Assembly (NCBI GenBank): GCA_032027145.1
Contig: JAVSMP010000001.1
Coordinates: 710,903 to 774,902, forward strand
Origin: Ignavibacterium sp.
GTDB taxonomy: Bacteria > Bacteroidota > Ignavibacteria > Ignavibacteriales > Ignavibacteriaceae
Direction of reading: 5' to 3'
Length of the DNA stretch: 64,000 bases
The stretch's first letter is position 1. Each line of letters begins with the position of its first letter. This document shows, piece after piece, positions 55,640 through 64,000 of the stretch. The notes under the pieces are model-generated. The model saw only the letters and a program-made list of their open reading frames with translations. It was not told the DNA's origin and searched no databases. The translations under genes and the position numbers were made by a program.

Positions 55640-58630
55640 ATGAGATTATCTAATAAATCTGTTTTATTATCGTTGCTATTTATCCTGCTGATCAGCTATA
55701 ACTTATCTGCACAGGAATTATACATTAATGAGTTTATGGCTTCGAACTCAACAACGATTAAAGATCCCGATTACAACAATTTTGCTGATTGGATTGAGAT
55801 ATACAACTCTGGAACCGCCCCTGTAAACTTAAAAAATTATTATTTAACTGATAATTTATCACAACCGCAGAAGTTCAAAATACAGACAGATCTTTTGATT
55901 CCGGCAAACGGTTATGTAATTATCTGGGCAGATGATGCAAACACCGGTAATCACACAAACTTTAAACTAAGTGCCGGCGGCGAAAGCATAGGATTATACA
56001 GCCCAAATCTTCAACTAATTGATACCATTACATTCGGCGCACAGCAAACAGATGTTTCTTTCGGCAGATTCCCTGATGGAACAAACAACTGGTATAAATT
56101 TTCACCATCAACACCGGGCAGTGAAAATCTTGAATCCGGAATATATAATCTTCTACCATCACCAACAGTATCCGTACAAAGCGGATTTTATTCTTCATCA
56201 ATAACGGTTACTGTTTCGCATATTCTTTCAGATGCTACAATACGTTATACATTAAATGGAAAAGCGCCTTCTGCTGCAAGTAATGTTTATTCGGTGCCTC
56301 TACAGATTGATTCAACATCAGTATTAAGAATCCGTGCATTTAAAAACGGATATACACCAAGTTTAACTGAAACAAGAACTTATTTTATTAATGAATCTAC
56401 TGATCTTCCTGTTTTTTCTCTTGTAACCGATCCGGATAATTTTTTTAGTGATACATCTGGAATTTATGTTGCGGGAACAAATGGAATAATCGGTAATTGC
56501 AGCACAGAACCGAGAAACTGGAATCAGGATTGGGAACGACCTGTAAGTCTGGAGTTTTTTGAATCTGATAAATCTTTAGCATTTAGTGTTAATGCGGGGG
56601 TTAAAATATTTGGAGGATGTTCAAGACTCTATGCTCAAAAATCGTTGGGTTTCTATTTTAGAGGAGTTTATGGCACCGATAAATTAAGATACCGCCTGTT
56701 CGATGATTCTCCGATTTCTGAATACAATAATTTTATATTAAGAAGCTCAGGACAAGATTGGTGGCGCACAATGTTTAGAGATGGAATGGCGCAGACTTTA
56801 ATCGAACAGGGAATGAAATTAGATTATCAGAATTACCGCCCCTCTGTTTTATTCATTAACGGAGAGTATTGGGGTATTCATAATATCAGAGAAAAGCTTA
56901 ATGAACATTATGTTTATTATCATCACGGTGTAAACAAGGATAATATTGATCTGATTGAAATTGGAAAGGGTGTTGCCGGTGCCAATGGAGATTTAGTTGC
57001 ATATAATAATATGATTACATTTCTTTCAACAAAGAATATGGCTAATCCAACAAATTATGAATATATAAAATCTATTGTGGATATTGATGAATATATTGAT
57101 TACCAGATTGCGGAAATTTATTCGGCTAACGGCGATTGGCCCGGATCTAATATGAAGTTATGGCGTGAGCGCATTGATGGTTCCAAATGGCGATGGATGA
57201 TCTATGATCTTGATTTTACTTTCGGCGGAAACTCTGAAGGATTAGCTACAACCAATACTTTAGAACAAGCAACTGCTACAAACGGACCAAGCTGGCCTAA
57301 TCCGCCCTGGTCAACATTGATGCTGAGAAAACTACTGGATAATCCTGATTTTAAAAATGAGTTCATACAAAGATTTGCGGCTCACGTTAATACAACTTTT
57401 GAAACAAATCATGTTCTTGCTGTTATCGATAGCATGGCGCAGGATATTGCATCAGAAATTCCAAGACATAAAGAGCGCTGGCCTCAATCAATTTCGTTTG
57501 GTTCAACGTGGCAGTATCTTATTGATATAATGAGAAATTTTGCAATCGATAGACCAGCTAATGTCAGAAACCATTTTTATGCTAAGTTTGGAATCAGCGG
57601 ATCAAATACATTAATAATAAGTAGAAATAATCCTGACTGGGGAAAAGTTTTTACTAACACCGTAGAAATTAAAAATAACGGTTCTATTAATACATTTTTT
57701 AAAAGCATTCCAATCAGAATTAAAGCAATGCCCATGCCGGGATATAGGTTTGTGAGCTGGCAGGGAATTTCAAATTCAATGTCTCCTGAAATATCTGTTG
57801 TGTTAAACTATAATACAAATTTAACAGCAGTCTTTGAACCAGAAAACTTGGCAGTAACTTCTATCGTGATTAATGAGATAAACTATAAATCATCTTCGGT
57901 GTTTGATACTGAAGACTGGGTCGAGTTTTATAATCCTGATGATAATCCGGTTGATATCTCAGGCTGGAAGTTTCACGATGATAATGCTTCAAATCAGTTT
58001 ACTTTTCCTGCTAATACAATAATGGCTGCAAAAGATTATCTTGTTGTCTGCAGAGATACTGCAAAGTTCAAAGCGCTTTATCCAAACTTCTTTAAGCTAA
58101 TTGGCAATTTTAATTTTGGTTTAAGCAGTGATGGTGATGAGGTAATTTTAAAAAATTCCTCGGGAAATATTGTTGATGAAGTTGCTTATTCATCTACTGG
58201 CAATTGGCCCTCGCTGCCAAATGGAAACGGACCGACATTGTCGCTGATAAATCCTCAGTTTGATAATTCGCTGCCCGAAAACTGGCGTGCTTCCGGAATG
58301 TTTGGAACTCCCGGAATTTTAAATGATGTTTACACAAAAATTGAAGAAGAGAATAATTTAATTCCGCAGGAATTTATTTTATATCAGAATTATCCAAATC
58401 CATTTAATCCTGTAACGACAATAGAATATGATCTTCCTGCCATGAGTGATGTTTCACTAATCGTTTATGACATACTTGGAAGAAAAATAAAAGAACTGGT
58501 GAACACTATTCAGGTAGCTGGAAAATATGCGCTTAGTTTTGATGCGTCAAACCTTGCGGGCGGTGTTTACTTTTACAAACTGCAGACTGCTGATTTTATA
58601 AGTTCGAAGAAGATGCTGCTTTTAAAATAA
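55640..58630 (+). CDS. Secreted CotH-kinase/lamin-tail-domain protein with T9SS sorting domain
   Basis: 996 residues. Signal peptide (KSVLLSLLFILLISYNLSA), first lamin-tail domain (about 25-165: LYINEFMASNS...DWIEIYNSG), a chitobiase-type C-terminal Ig-like domain (about 173-250), a CotH-type kinase-like region (about 255-650, with LRSSGQDWWRTMFRDGMAQTLI, GEYWGIHNIREKLNEHY and WRWMIYDLDFTFGG), a second lamin-tail domain (about 745-880: VINEINYKSSSVFDTEDWVEFYNP), and the type IX sorting domain (YQNYPNPFNPVTTIEYDLP to KKMLLLK). CotH homologues can phosphorylate proteins outside the cytoplasm; activity here is inference. Confidence 0.92.
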   Translation: MRLSNKSVLLSLLFILLISYNLSAQELYINEFMASNSTTIKDPDYNNFADWIEIYNSGTAPVNLKNYYLTDNLSQPQKFKIQTDLLIPANGYVIIWADDANTGNHTNFKLSAGGESIGLYSPNLQLIDTITFGAQQTDVSFGRFPDGTNNWYKFSPSTPGSENLESGIYNLLPSPTVSVQSGFYSSSITVTVSHILSDATIRYTLNGKAPSAASNVYSVPLQIDSTSVLRIRAFKNGYTPSLTETRTYFINESTDLPVFSLVTDPDNFFSDTSGIYVAGTNGIIGNCSTEPRNWNQDWERPVSLEFFESDKSLAFSVNAGVKIFGGCSRLYAQKSLGFYFRGVYGTDKLRYRLFDDSPISEYNNFILRSSGQDWWRTMFRDGMAQTLIEQGMKLDYQNYRPSVLFINGEYWGIHNIREKLNEHYVYYHHGVNKDNIDLIEIGKGVAGANGDLVAYNNMITFLSTKNMANPTNYEYIKSIVDIDEYIDYQIAEIYSANGDWPGSNMKLWRERIDGSKWRWMIYDLDFTFGGNSEGLATTNTLEQATATNGPSWPNPPWSTLMLRKLLDNPDFKNEFIQRFAAHVNTTFETNHVLAVIDSMAQDIASEIPRHKERWPQSISFGSTWQYLIDIMRNFAIDRPANVRNHFYAKFGISGSNTLIISRNNPDWGKVFTNTVEIKNNGSINTFFKSIPIRIKAMPMPGYRFVSWQGISNSMSPEISVVLNYNTNLTAVFEPENLAVTSIVINEINYKSSSVFDTEDWVEFYNPDDNPVDISGWKFHDDNASNQFTFPANTIMAAKDYLVVCRDTAKFKALYPNFFKLIGNFNFGLSSDGDEVILKNSSGNIVDEVAYSSTGNWPSLPNGNGPTLSLINPQFDNSLPENWRASGMFGTPGILNDVYTKIEEENNLIPQEFILYQNYPNPFNPVTTIEYDLPAMSDVSLIVYDILGRKIKELVNTIQVAGKYALSFDASNLAGGVYFYKLQTADFISSKKMLLLK

Positions 58631-58847
58631 TAACATTAAACCTATTTGAACTCATAAACCAATTCCTCTCTTTTAAAACAGAAGGGGAGCAGGTGATTAA
58701 TTTGCCTTAAGCATTATTCTTTCTCTTTGTAATGCACAGATAAGGATAGCGCTGCTTCATTAATGAAAATTGTTTTGCTTATCAAAAAAATATTTGCTCA
58801 ATTGACCATTTTTCTCTTGTAATTTATCTTAAATGCTATTATGTTTG

Positions 58848-58867
58848 TTATGAGCATATGCTCATAA
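58848..58867. promoter_or_regulatory. Perfect 20-bp palindrome upstream of the DUF134 gene
   Basis: TTATGAGCAT followed directly by its reverse complement, ending 16 bp before the DUF134 ATG. A perfect uninterrupted palindrome of this length at this place is a likely operator; the DUF134 protein itself has a DNA-binding helix-turn-helix, so autoregulation is the simplest idea. Confidence 0.65.
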
Positions 58868-58883
58868 TTAAACAAAGTATAAA

Positions 58884-59237
58884 ATGGCAAGACCAGAAAA
58901 GAAAAGACATATAAGATGTAAGCCTGCCTGTTACTATTTCAAACCAACCGGAATTCCAATGTACGAACTTGAAGAGATAGAGCTTGCAAAAGATGAGTTG
59001 GAGGCTCTCCGGCTTGCAGATTTTAATGAGCTCTTTCAGGAAGATGCTGCTTTAAAAATGAATATATCACGAGCCACTTTCGGCAGAATAATTATGAGAG
59101 CACATCACAAAATTGCTGATGCAATCATAAATGGTAAAGCCATTAAAATTCAGGAAACCCTTCCTGAGCCACTAAGGGAAAAATTAAAAGCACCTCGAAA
59201 AAAATGCAGAAGAAAAAATGGATATAAAGACAGTTAA
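58884..59237 (+). CDS. DUF134 DNA-binding protein
   Basis: 117 residues. The start (ARPEKKRHIRCKPACYYFKP) has the conserved C-x3-C-type pattern and F-K-P of DUF134, followed by a sigma-region-4-like helix-turn-helix (ELEALRLADFNELFQEDAALKMNISRATFGRIIMRAHHKIADAI, about 37-80) and a basic tail. Often found beside NifX/NifB-like small proteins, as here (41 bp to the next gene). Probable transcription regulator of the pair, acting at the palindrome just upstream. Confidence 0.88.
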   Translation: MARPEKKRHIRCKPACYYFKPTGIPMYELEEIELAKDELEALRLADFNELFQEDAALKMNISRATFGRIIMRAHHKIADAIINGKAIKIQETLPEPLREKLKAPRKKCRRKNGYKDS

Positions 59238-59278
59238 CAATTTTTTAACAAACACTTAATTATAAATTTGGAGCAAAT

Positions 59279-59677
59279 ATGAAAATAGCAGTAGCAACAA
59301 ACGATGAAACCAGAATTGCCGGGCATGTTGGCAGATGCAAAGGATTTCTTGTCTTTGAAACAGAAAACAATAAAATCGTTAACAAAGAAATCAGGACAAA
59401 TACTTTTACTCATCATAGGCAGCACGAACACAATCACCACGAACAACATCACGCTCAGAAACATGAGCATAGCCATCATTCCCTGATAGAGGGGTTAAAT
59501 GATTGTGAGGTTTTAATATTTAATCATGGGGGTTGGAGATTAATAGAAGACCTTAAGGCAAATAATATTAAACCTATTCTAACTGACGAAGTTTTAGCAG
59601 AGGATGCTGTCCGGAAATATATTGATGGTGCGTTGGTTATCAATGAAGATAATATTTGCCAGGGACATCATCATTAA
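59279..59677 (+). CDS. NifX/NifB-type (dinitrogenase iron-molybdenum cofactor) domain protein with His-rich insert
   Basis: 132 residues. Starts MKIAVATNDETRIAGHVGRCKGFLVFE, the usual strand and loop of the FeMo-cofactor-binding-like domain; the C-terminal part (CEVLIFNHGGWRLIEDLKANNIKPI) completes the fold. Residues 45-67 are an insert in which about half the residues are histidine, a probable metal-binding loop. No nif genes are in the window, so a role in nitrogen fixation is not indicated; stand-alone members are thought to handle metal clusters. GGAG lies upstream of the ATG. Confidence 0.87.
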   Translation: MKIAVATNDETRIAGHVGRCKGFLVFETENNKIVNKEIRTNTFTHHRQHEHNHHEQHHAQKHEHSHHSLIEGLNDCEVLIFNHGGWRLIEDLKANNIKPILTDEVLAEDAVRKYIDGALVINEDNICQGHHH

Positions 59678-59690
59678 TTAACAAAAAGTG

Positions 59691-59726
59691 AAGGATGACA
59701 TCATCAAACATGTTGTCATCCTTTTT
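59691..59726. terminator. Intrinsic terminator between the NifX-like and RRM genes
   Basis: AAGGATGACA (59691-59700) and TGTCATCCTT (59714-59723) form a perfect 10-bp stem, followed by a T-run. It serves the NifX-like gene and perhaps, read leftward, the convergent RRM gene. Confidence 0.88.
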
Positions 59727-59741
59727 AATCACACCGGGATT

Positions 59742-60053
59742 TTAATATCTTCTTCGGTTTCCCTGTCCGCCGCCGGATCTTCCGCCGCCAGAAAAACGTT
59801 TTCTGCTGTCTGTTTTTGGGCGTGCTTCATTAACAACAAGTTTTTTACCCTTAAACTCTCTTGTGTTAATTCCATCGATTGCTTTCTGTGCCTCGGCAAG
59901 CCCTGGCATTTCAACAAATCCAAATCCTTTAGTTTGCTGTGTAAACATATCACGAATGATTTTTACTTCTTTAACCTGTCCGAACTCTGAAAAAAGATTT
60001 GTTAAATCTTCTTCTGTAACATCGTTAGTTAAATTACCAACGAAAATATTCAT
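59742..60053 (-). CDS. RRM-domain RNA-binding protein
   Basis: 103 residues. One RNA-recognition motif with RNP2 IFVGNL (3-8) and RNP1 KGFGFVEM (42-49), then a basic and glycine-rich tail (SGGGRSGGGQGNRRRY). This is the small glycine-rich RRM type seen in bacteria, often cold-induced. AGGAG is six bases before the ATG. About 320 bp of non-coding DNA precedes it, including a hairpin around 60093-60115, so a structured 5' leader is possible. Confidence 0.92.
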   Translation of the reverse strand: MNIFVGNLTNDVTEEDLTNLFSEFGQVKEVKIIRDMFTQQTKGFGFVEMPGLAEAQKAIDGINTREFKGKKLVVNEARPKTDSRKRFSGGGRSGGGQGNRRRY

Positions 60054-60372
60054 AGTAACTCCTGAATAAAATAATAAATATAATTAATAACTGGAGAGCA
60101 TTATTGTGCTTCTCCGATCCTGTGGATAAAAAAAAGAATGAATATTGTGGTATGAATTCAAATTTTTTTAGCAGGCACCTGTAAGATAAATTAAAATACC
60201 GCCCTTAACAACTGAAATAATTATGGAAAGTGACTATTAACAAATCTATCCCCGGAACAAAGCCGGTCTGTTTAATGTTGTTAATCTGAATCTGTGAACA
60301 GCGATTCTTACTAAATTCGTCAGACTTTGAAATGTTCAGCCAGACATCCGGATAAAATCAAGGTGCTTTTAA
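60054..60372. other. Non-coding gap between the RRM gene and metH
   Basis: 319 bp without coding character. It holds the RRM ribosome-binding site, a hairpin with one bulge (GGAGAGC near 60093 pairing with GCTTCTCC ending at 60115) and a single DnaA-box-like TGTGGATAA at 60121. Nothing else recognised. Confidence 0.5.
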
Positions 60373-63300
60373 TTAATAATTAAGTATTGGACTTAACCAT
60401 CTTTCTATTTCAACCATACTCATGCCTTTTCGCTTATGATAATCGAGCACCTGATCTTTTTCTATCTTGCCGACATTAAAATATTTTGACTGCGGGTGTG
60501 AAAAATATAATCCGCATACACTAGCGGCAGGGTACATAGCCATACTTTCTGTCAGTTTGATTCCCGAGTTGTTTTCTGCATCAAGCAATGAAAATAAAAT
60601 CGGTTTTTCAGTATGATCCGGTTGTGCTGGATATCCTGGTGCGGGACGAATGCCAACATAATTTTCTTTTATCAGCTCTTCATTAGAATAATTCTCATTT
60701 TCTGAATATCCCCAATATTCTTTTCTTACCAGTTCGTGCAGGTGTTCTGCAAATGCTTCGGCTAATCTGTCTGCAATTGCTTTAATCATTATCTTATTAT
60801 AGTCGTCAAAATCCTTTTCAAATTTATCTATTAGTTTTTCAATTCCAATTCCTGCTGTAACAGCAAACATTCCGATGTAATCTTTTACTTTTGATTCCTT
60901 TGGCGCAATAAAATCTGCAAGTGCAATGTTAGGCTCGCCGGTTGATTTCTGATTCTGTTGTCTTATAGAATGCAGTGTTCTTTTAACTCCGTTTCTTTCT
61001 TCGTCAGTATATATTTCTATATCATCAACTCCAACGGAGTTTGCAGGAAATAAACCAATAACTCCATTTGCGGTCAGTAATTTTTCTCTAATTACTTTGT
61101 CCAAGAGTCTGTTCGCGTCGTCAAAAAGTTTTTTTGCTTCTGCCCCGGTTTTTGTATCATCAAAGATTGATGGATATTTTCCTTTTAATTCCCATACCAT
61201 AAAAAAGGGAGTCCAGTCAATATATTTTCTCAAAACACTCAAATCAAAATTATTTAAAACTGTTATTCCTGTTTTAGCTGGTTTTTTAACAGAAGTGTTT
61301 TCCCAATTAATTTTTAACTTGTTCTCACGTGCAAGATCAAGGCTAATAAGGTTCTTTCCCGATTTCCTTTTTAAATATTCTTCTCTAAGATTTAAATATT
61401 CTTTTTTAGTATCCTCAACAAATCTCCCGCGCTCTTCTTCGTTTTCATTTAGAAGACCTGAAACAACCGGAACGCTCCTTGATGCATCAAGAACGTGAAC
61501 AACCGGTCCGCTGTAATTGGGATCAATCTTTACTGCGGTATGAATTCTTGATGAAGTTGCCCCGCCAATTAATAACGGAATATTTAATCCTCTTCTTTCC
61601 ATTTCTTTAGCAACATGTATCATCTCGTCTAGCGATGGAGTTATCAATCCGCTTAAACCGATTATATCAACTTTTTTATCAATCGCTGTCTGAATAATTT
61701 TTTCTGAATGAACCATAACTCCAAGATCAATTATGTTATAGTTATTACAACTCAGAACAACACCAACGATATTTTTTCCAATGTCGTGAACATCGCCTTT
61801 AACCGTTGCAAGGAGAATGGATGCGCCTCTTAATTCCTTTTCCCCCTTCTCCTTTGGTGAAGAATCAGAGATGACTTTTTCCTTTTCTTGAATAGAGACC
61901 AAAGATTGCGCATTTGCCATATACGGCTCAAGAATGCTGACAGCTTTCTTCATAACCCTGGCGCTTTTCACCACCTGCGGAAGAAACATCTTGCCAGCCC
62001 CAAATAAATCTCCTACCACGTTCATTCCCCCCATCAATGGTCCTTCAATAACTTCAAGCGGCTGTGAATATTTAAGTCTTGCTTCTTCAACATCGGTATC
62101 AATAAAATCAACAATGCCTTTAACTAATGCATACTTTAACCTTTCATCAACTTCTAAAGAACGCCATTCATCTTTCTTTTCTTCTGTTTTGTCCTTCTTC
62201 TTAATTGTTTCAGCAAATTCTACTAATCTTTCTGTTGCATCCTGCCTGCGGTTAAAAATAACATCTTCAACTTTCTCTAAAAGCTCTTTTTGAATTTCTT
62301 CATAAACTTCAAGCTGTCCGGCATTAACAATTCCCATATCCATACCCGCTTTAATTGCGTGAAAAAGAAAAGAAGAGTGCATAGCTTCCCGAACCACATC
62401 ATTGCCTCTAAAAGAAAAGGAAAGATTGCTTACTCCGCCGCTTACTTTTGCATCTGGCAAATTCTGTTTTATCCATCTTGTTGCCTCAATAAAATCGACG
62501 GCATAATTATTATGTTCCTCAATACCTGTTGCAATTGCAAGAATGTTTGGATCAAATATAACATCCTGAGGAGGGAATCCAACTTCCTTAGTTAAGATAT
62601 CATAAGCACGTTTACAAACTTCAATTCTTCTTTCAAAAGTATCTGCCTGACCCTTTTCGTCAAATGCCATAACAATAACAGCTGCTCCGTAATTTAATAC
62701 TTTGATTGCCTGTTCTTTAAATACCTCTTCGCCTTCTTTAAGAGAAATCGAGTTTACAATTCCTTTTCCCTGCAAACATTTTAGTCCTGCTTCTATCACG
62801 CTCCATTTTGATGAATCAATCATAATTGGAAGTTTTGCTATATCGGGTTCTGAACCAATAAGATTTAAATATTTCGTCATTGCCTGTTCTGAGTCAAGCA
62901 TCCCCTCATCCATATTAATATCAAGAACCTGAGCACCGCCTTCAACCTGGCTACGAGCGACAGAAAGCGCTTCATCAAATTTGTTTTCTTTAATTAATCG
63001 CTCAAACTTTTTTGAGCCGGTTATGTTAGTTCTTTCACCAATATTCATAAAATTAGAATCCAGACGAAGAACAACGGGTTCTAAGCCGCTTAATTTTAAA
63101 TATGATTCCCGGGGTTTCAATTTCCTCGGTTTATAGTTTTTAGCCATCTCAGAAATTTTTCTGATATGGTCAGGGGTTGTTCCACAGCAGCCTCCTACAA
63201 TGTTCACAAAACTGCTTTTTAAAAAATCTTCCAGAACGTCTGCCATTATTTGCGGAGTTTCATCATAGCCACCCATTTCGTTTGGCAGTCCGGCATTCGG

Positions 63301-64000
63301 ATAAACTGATAAAAATTTATCAGAAACATTTGCAAGATCTTCTACAAAGGGTCGCATTTGTTTTGCACCCAGCGCACAGTTTAAACCAACGCTTATAAGG
63401 TGTTTTGAGTGCGAAACTGAAATAAAAAAGGCTTCAACAGTTTGTCCTGATAATGTTCTGCCGCTATTATCTACAATTGTTCCTGAAATCATTATCGGGA
63501 TGTCTAACGATTTTTCATCTAATAACTTTTCCACAGCAAAGATTGCTGCTTTTGCGTTTAAAGTATCAAAAATTGTTTCAATCAGAATTATATCTACACC
63601 ACCATCAATCAATCCTTTTGCTGCATTATAATATGCCTCTGTTATTTCATCAAAAGTTACAGCGCGATATCCCGGATCGTTTACATTTGGAGACAGGGAA
63701 AGTGTTTTATTTGTTGGTCCTAATGCACCAGCAACAAATCTTGGTTTTAGTTTATCTTTTATATTAAACTCATCGGCAACTTCTTTTGCAATTTTTGCTG
63801 ATTCATAATTTAATTCATACGCAAGATCCTGCATTTGATAATCTGCCTGAGAGATCGAATTTGCATTAAATGTATTTGTTTCAACAATATCAGCACCAGC
63901 TTCAAAATAAGCGCGATGGATTTCCTTTATAATTCCGGGCTTTGTAATTGACAACAGATCATTGTTGCCTTTTAGATCGTGCTGAAAATCTTTAAATCTT
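60373..64000 (-). CDS. metH: Cobalamin-dependent methionine synthase MetH (5' end beyond window)
   Basis: The frame is open through the right-hand edge (upstream residues read [21 protein letters not shown]), so the true start lies outside. About 1208 residues are present. In order: homocysteine-methyltransferase domain with zinc cysteines in GLNCALG and [11 protein letters not shown]; pterin-binding domain ([30 protein letters not shown]); B12 cap and B12-binding domain with the lower-ligand His in [14 protein letters not shown]; and the C-terminal SAM-dependent reactivation domain ([12 protein letters not shown]). Transfers the methyl group of methyltetrahydrofolate to homocysteine. Only a few dozen N-terminal residues should be missing. 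Confidence 0.97.
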   Translation of the reverse strand, partial: RFKDFQHDLKGNNDLLSITKPGIIKEIHRAYFEAGADIVETNTFNANSISQADYQMQDLAYELNYESAKIAKEVADEFNIKDKLKPRFVAGALGPTNKTLSLSPNVNDPGYRAVTFDEITEAYYNAAKGLIDGGVDIILIETIFDTLNAKAAIFAVEKLLDEKSLDIPIMISGTIVDNSGRTLSGQTVEAFFISVSHSKHLISVGLNCALGAKQMRPFVEDLANVSDKFLSVYPNAGLPNEMGGYDETPQIMADVLEDFLKSSFVNIVGGCCGTTPDHIRKISEMAKNYKPRKLKPRESYLKLSGLEPVVLRLDSNFMNIGERTNITGSKKFERLIKENKFDEALSVARSQVEGGAQVLDINMDEGMLDSEQAMTKYLNLIGSEPDIAKLPIMIDSSKWSVIEAGLKCLQGKGIVNSISLKEGEEVFKEQAIKVLNYGAAVIVMAFDEKGQADTFERRIEVCKRAYDILTKEVGFPPQDVIFDPNILAIATGIEEHNNYAVDFIEATRWIKQNLPDAKVSGGVSNLSFSFRGNDVVREAMHSSFLFHAIKAGMDMGIVNAGQLEVYEEIQKELLEKVEDVIFNRRQDATERLVEFAETIKKKDKTEEKKDEWRSLEVDERLKYALVKGIVDFIDTDVEEARLKYSQPLEVIEGPLMGGMNVVGDLFGAGKMFLPQVVKSARVMKKAVSILEPYMANAQSLVSIQEKEKVISDSSPKEKGEKELRGASILLATVKGDVHDIGKNIVGVVLSCNNYNIIDLGVMVHSEKIIQTAIDKKVDIIGLSGLITPSLDEMIHVAKEMERRGLNIPLLIGGATSSRIHTAVKIDPNYSGPVVHVLDASRSVPVVSGLLNENEEERGRFVEDTKKEYLNLREEYLKRKSGKNLISLDLARENKLKINWENTSVKKPAKTGITVLNNFDLSVLRKYIDWTPFFMVWELKGKYPSIFDDTKTGAEAKKLFDDANRLLDKVIREKLLTANGVIGLFPANSVGVDDIEIYTDEERNGVKRTLHSIRQQNQKSTGEPNIALADFIAPKESKVKDYIGMFAVTAGIGIEKLIDKFEKDFDDYNKIMIKAIADRLAEAFAEHLHELVRKEYWGYSENENYSNEELIKENYVGIRPAPGYPAQPDHTEKPILFSLLDAENNSGIKLTESMAMYPAASVCGLYFSHPQSKYFNVGKIEKDQVLDYHKRKGMSMVEIERWLSPILNY

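Noticed and set aside
60121-60129. DnaA-box-like TGTGGATAA
   Set aside because: A single 9-mer with no cluster or AT-rich unwinding element; chance occurrence is likely, so no origin is called here.

Overview
The window is AT-rich, gene-dense bacterial chromosome. Two large secreted proteins end in the type IX secretion sorting domain (motif YQNYPNPFNPVTTIEY), several genes belong to families common in the Bacteroidota/Chlorobi group (DUF2723, DUF4922, DGGGP-synthase-like UbiA), and many starts have weak or no Shine-Dalgarno. I infer an Ignavibacteria-like member of that group; there is no rRNA gene here to settle it.

Layout. 0-7.5 kb: mnmE (5' end cut by the window), two parS-like ParB sites, mnmG, rsmG, a PAP2 phosphatase and mfd, an arrangement typical of an origin-proximal region. 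7.6-19.6 kb: a secreted protein, catalase, pirin, a Dabb protein, a CsgG/TolB-like outer-membrane protein, a DUF2723 glycosyltransferase, a GT9/methyltransferase pair, a LOG protein and a beta-lactamase-fold hydrolase. 19.76-34.4 kb: a complete type I-C CRISPR-Cas locus on the minus strand. Its order in transcription is cas3, cas5c, cas8c (with an internal cas11c start), cas7, an insert of selfish DNA, cas4, cas1, cas2, an AT-rich leader, then an array of 73 repeats and 72 spacers. The insert holds tandem 195-bp units carrying copies of the cas7 3' end, an IS200/RAYT-type transposase gene and a broken Bro-N antirepressor gene. A second transposase remnant lies at the cas3 stop codon. 34.5-44.3 kb: UbiA, MFS, GNAT, an RsbRD-like protein, a lipoprotein and its broken tandem paralogue, CorA, an odd FAD oxidoreductase coupled to a zinc ribbon, dCMP deaminase and a POT transporter. 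44.4-58.6 kb: a T9SS subtilase, an ECF sigma/membrane anti-sigma pair with 117-bp internal repeats, arginase, a SpoIID/GT4/DUF4922 run and a T9SS CotH/lamin-tail protein. 58.8-64 kb: DUF134 plus NifX-like protein behind a perfect 20-bp palindrome, an RRM protein, and metH (5' end cut by the window).

The CRISPR locus is the most informative part. The interference genes (cas3-5-8c-7) and adaptation genes (4-1-2) are all intact and co-oriented, but about 1.8 kb of REP-like hairpins, transposase and pseudogene separate them. Repeat and spacer evidence (leader side, one variant repeat, one protospacer captured twice with different lengths) indicates that the array was built by repeated acquisition at the 24.5-kb end. 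No wholly unknown multi-gene system was recognised. The most novel signals are the cas7-tail/REP tandem cassettes, the two RAYT footprints at cas gene ends, the paired palindromes in the leader, and the palindrome in front of DUF134-NifX.
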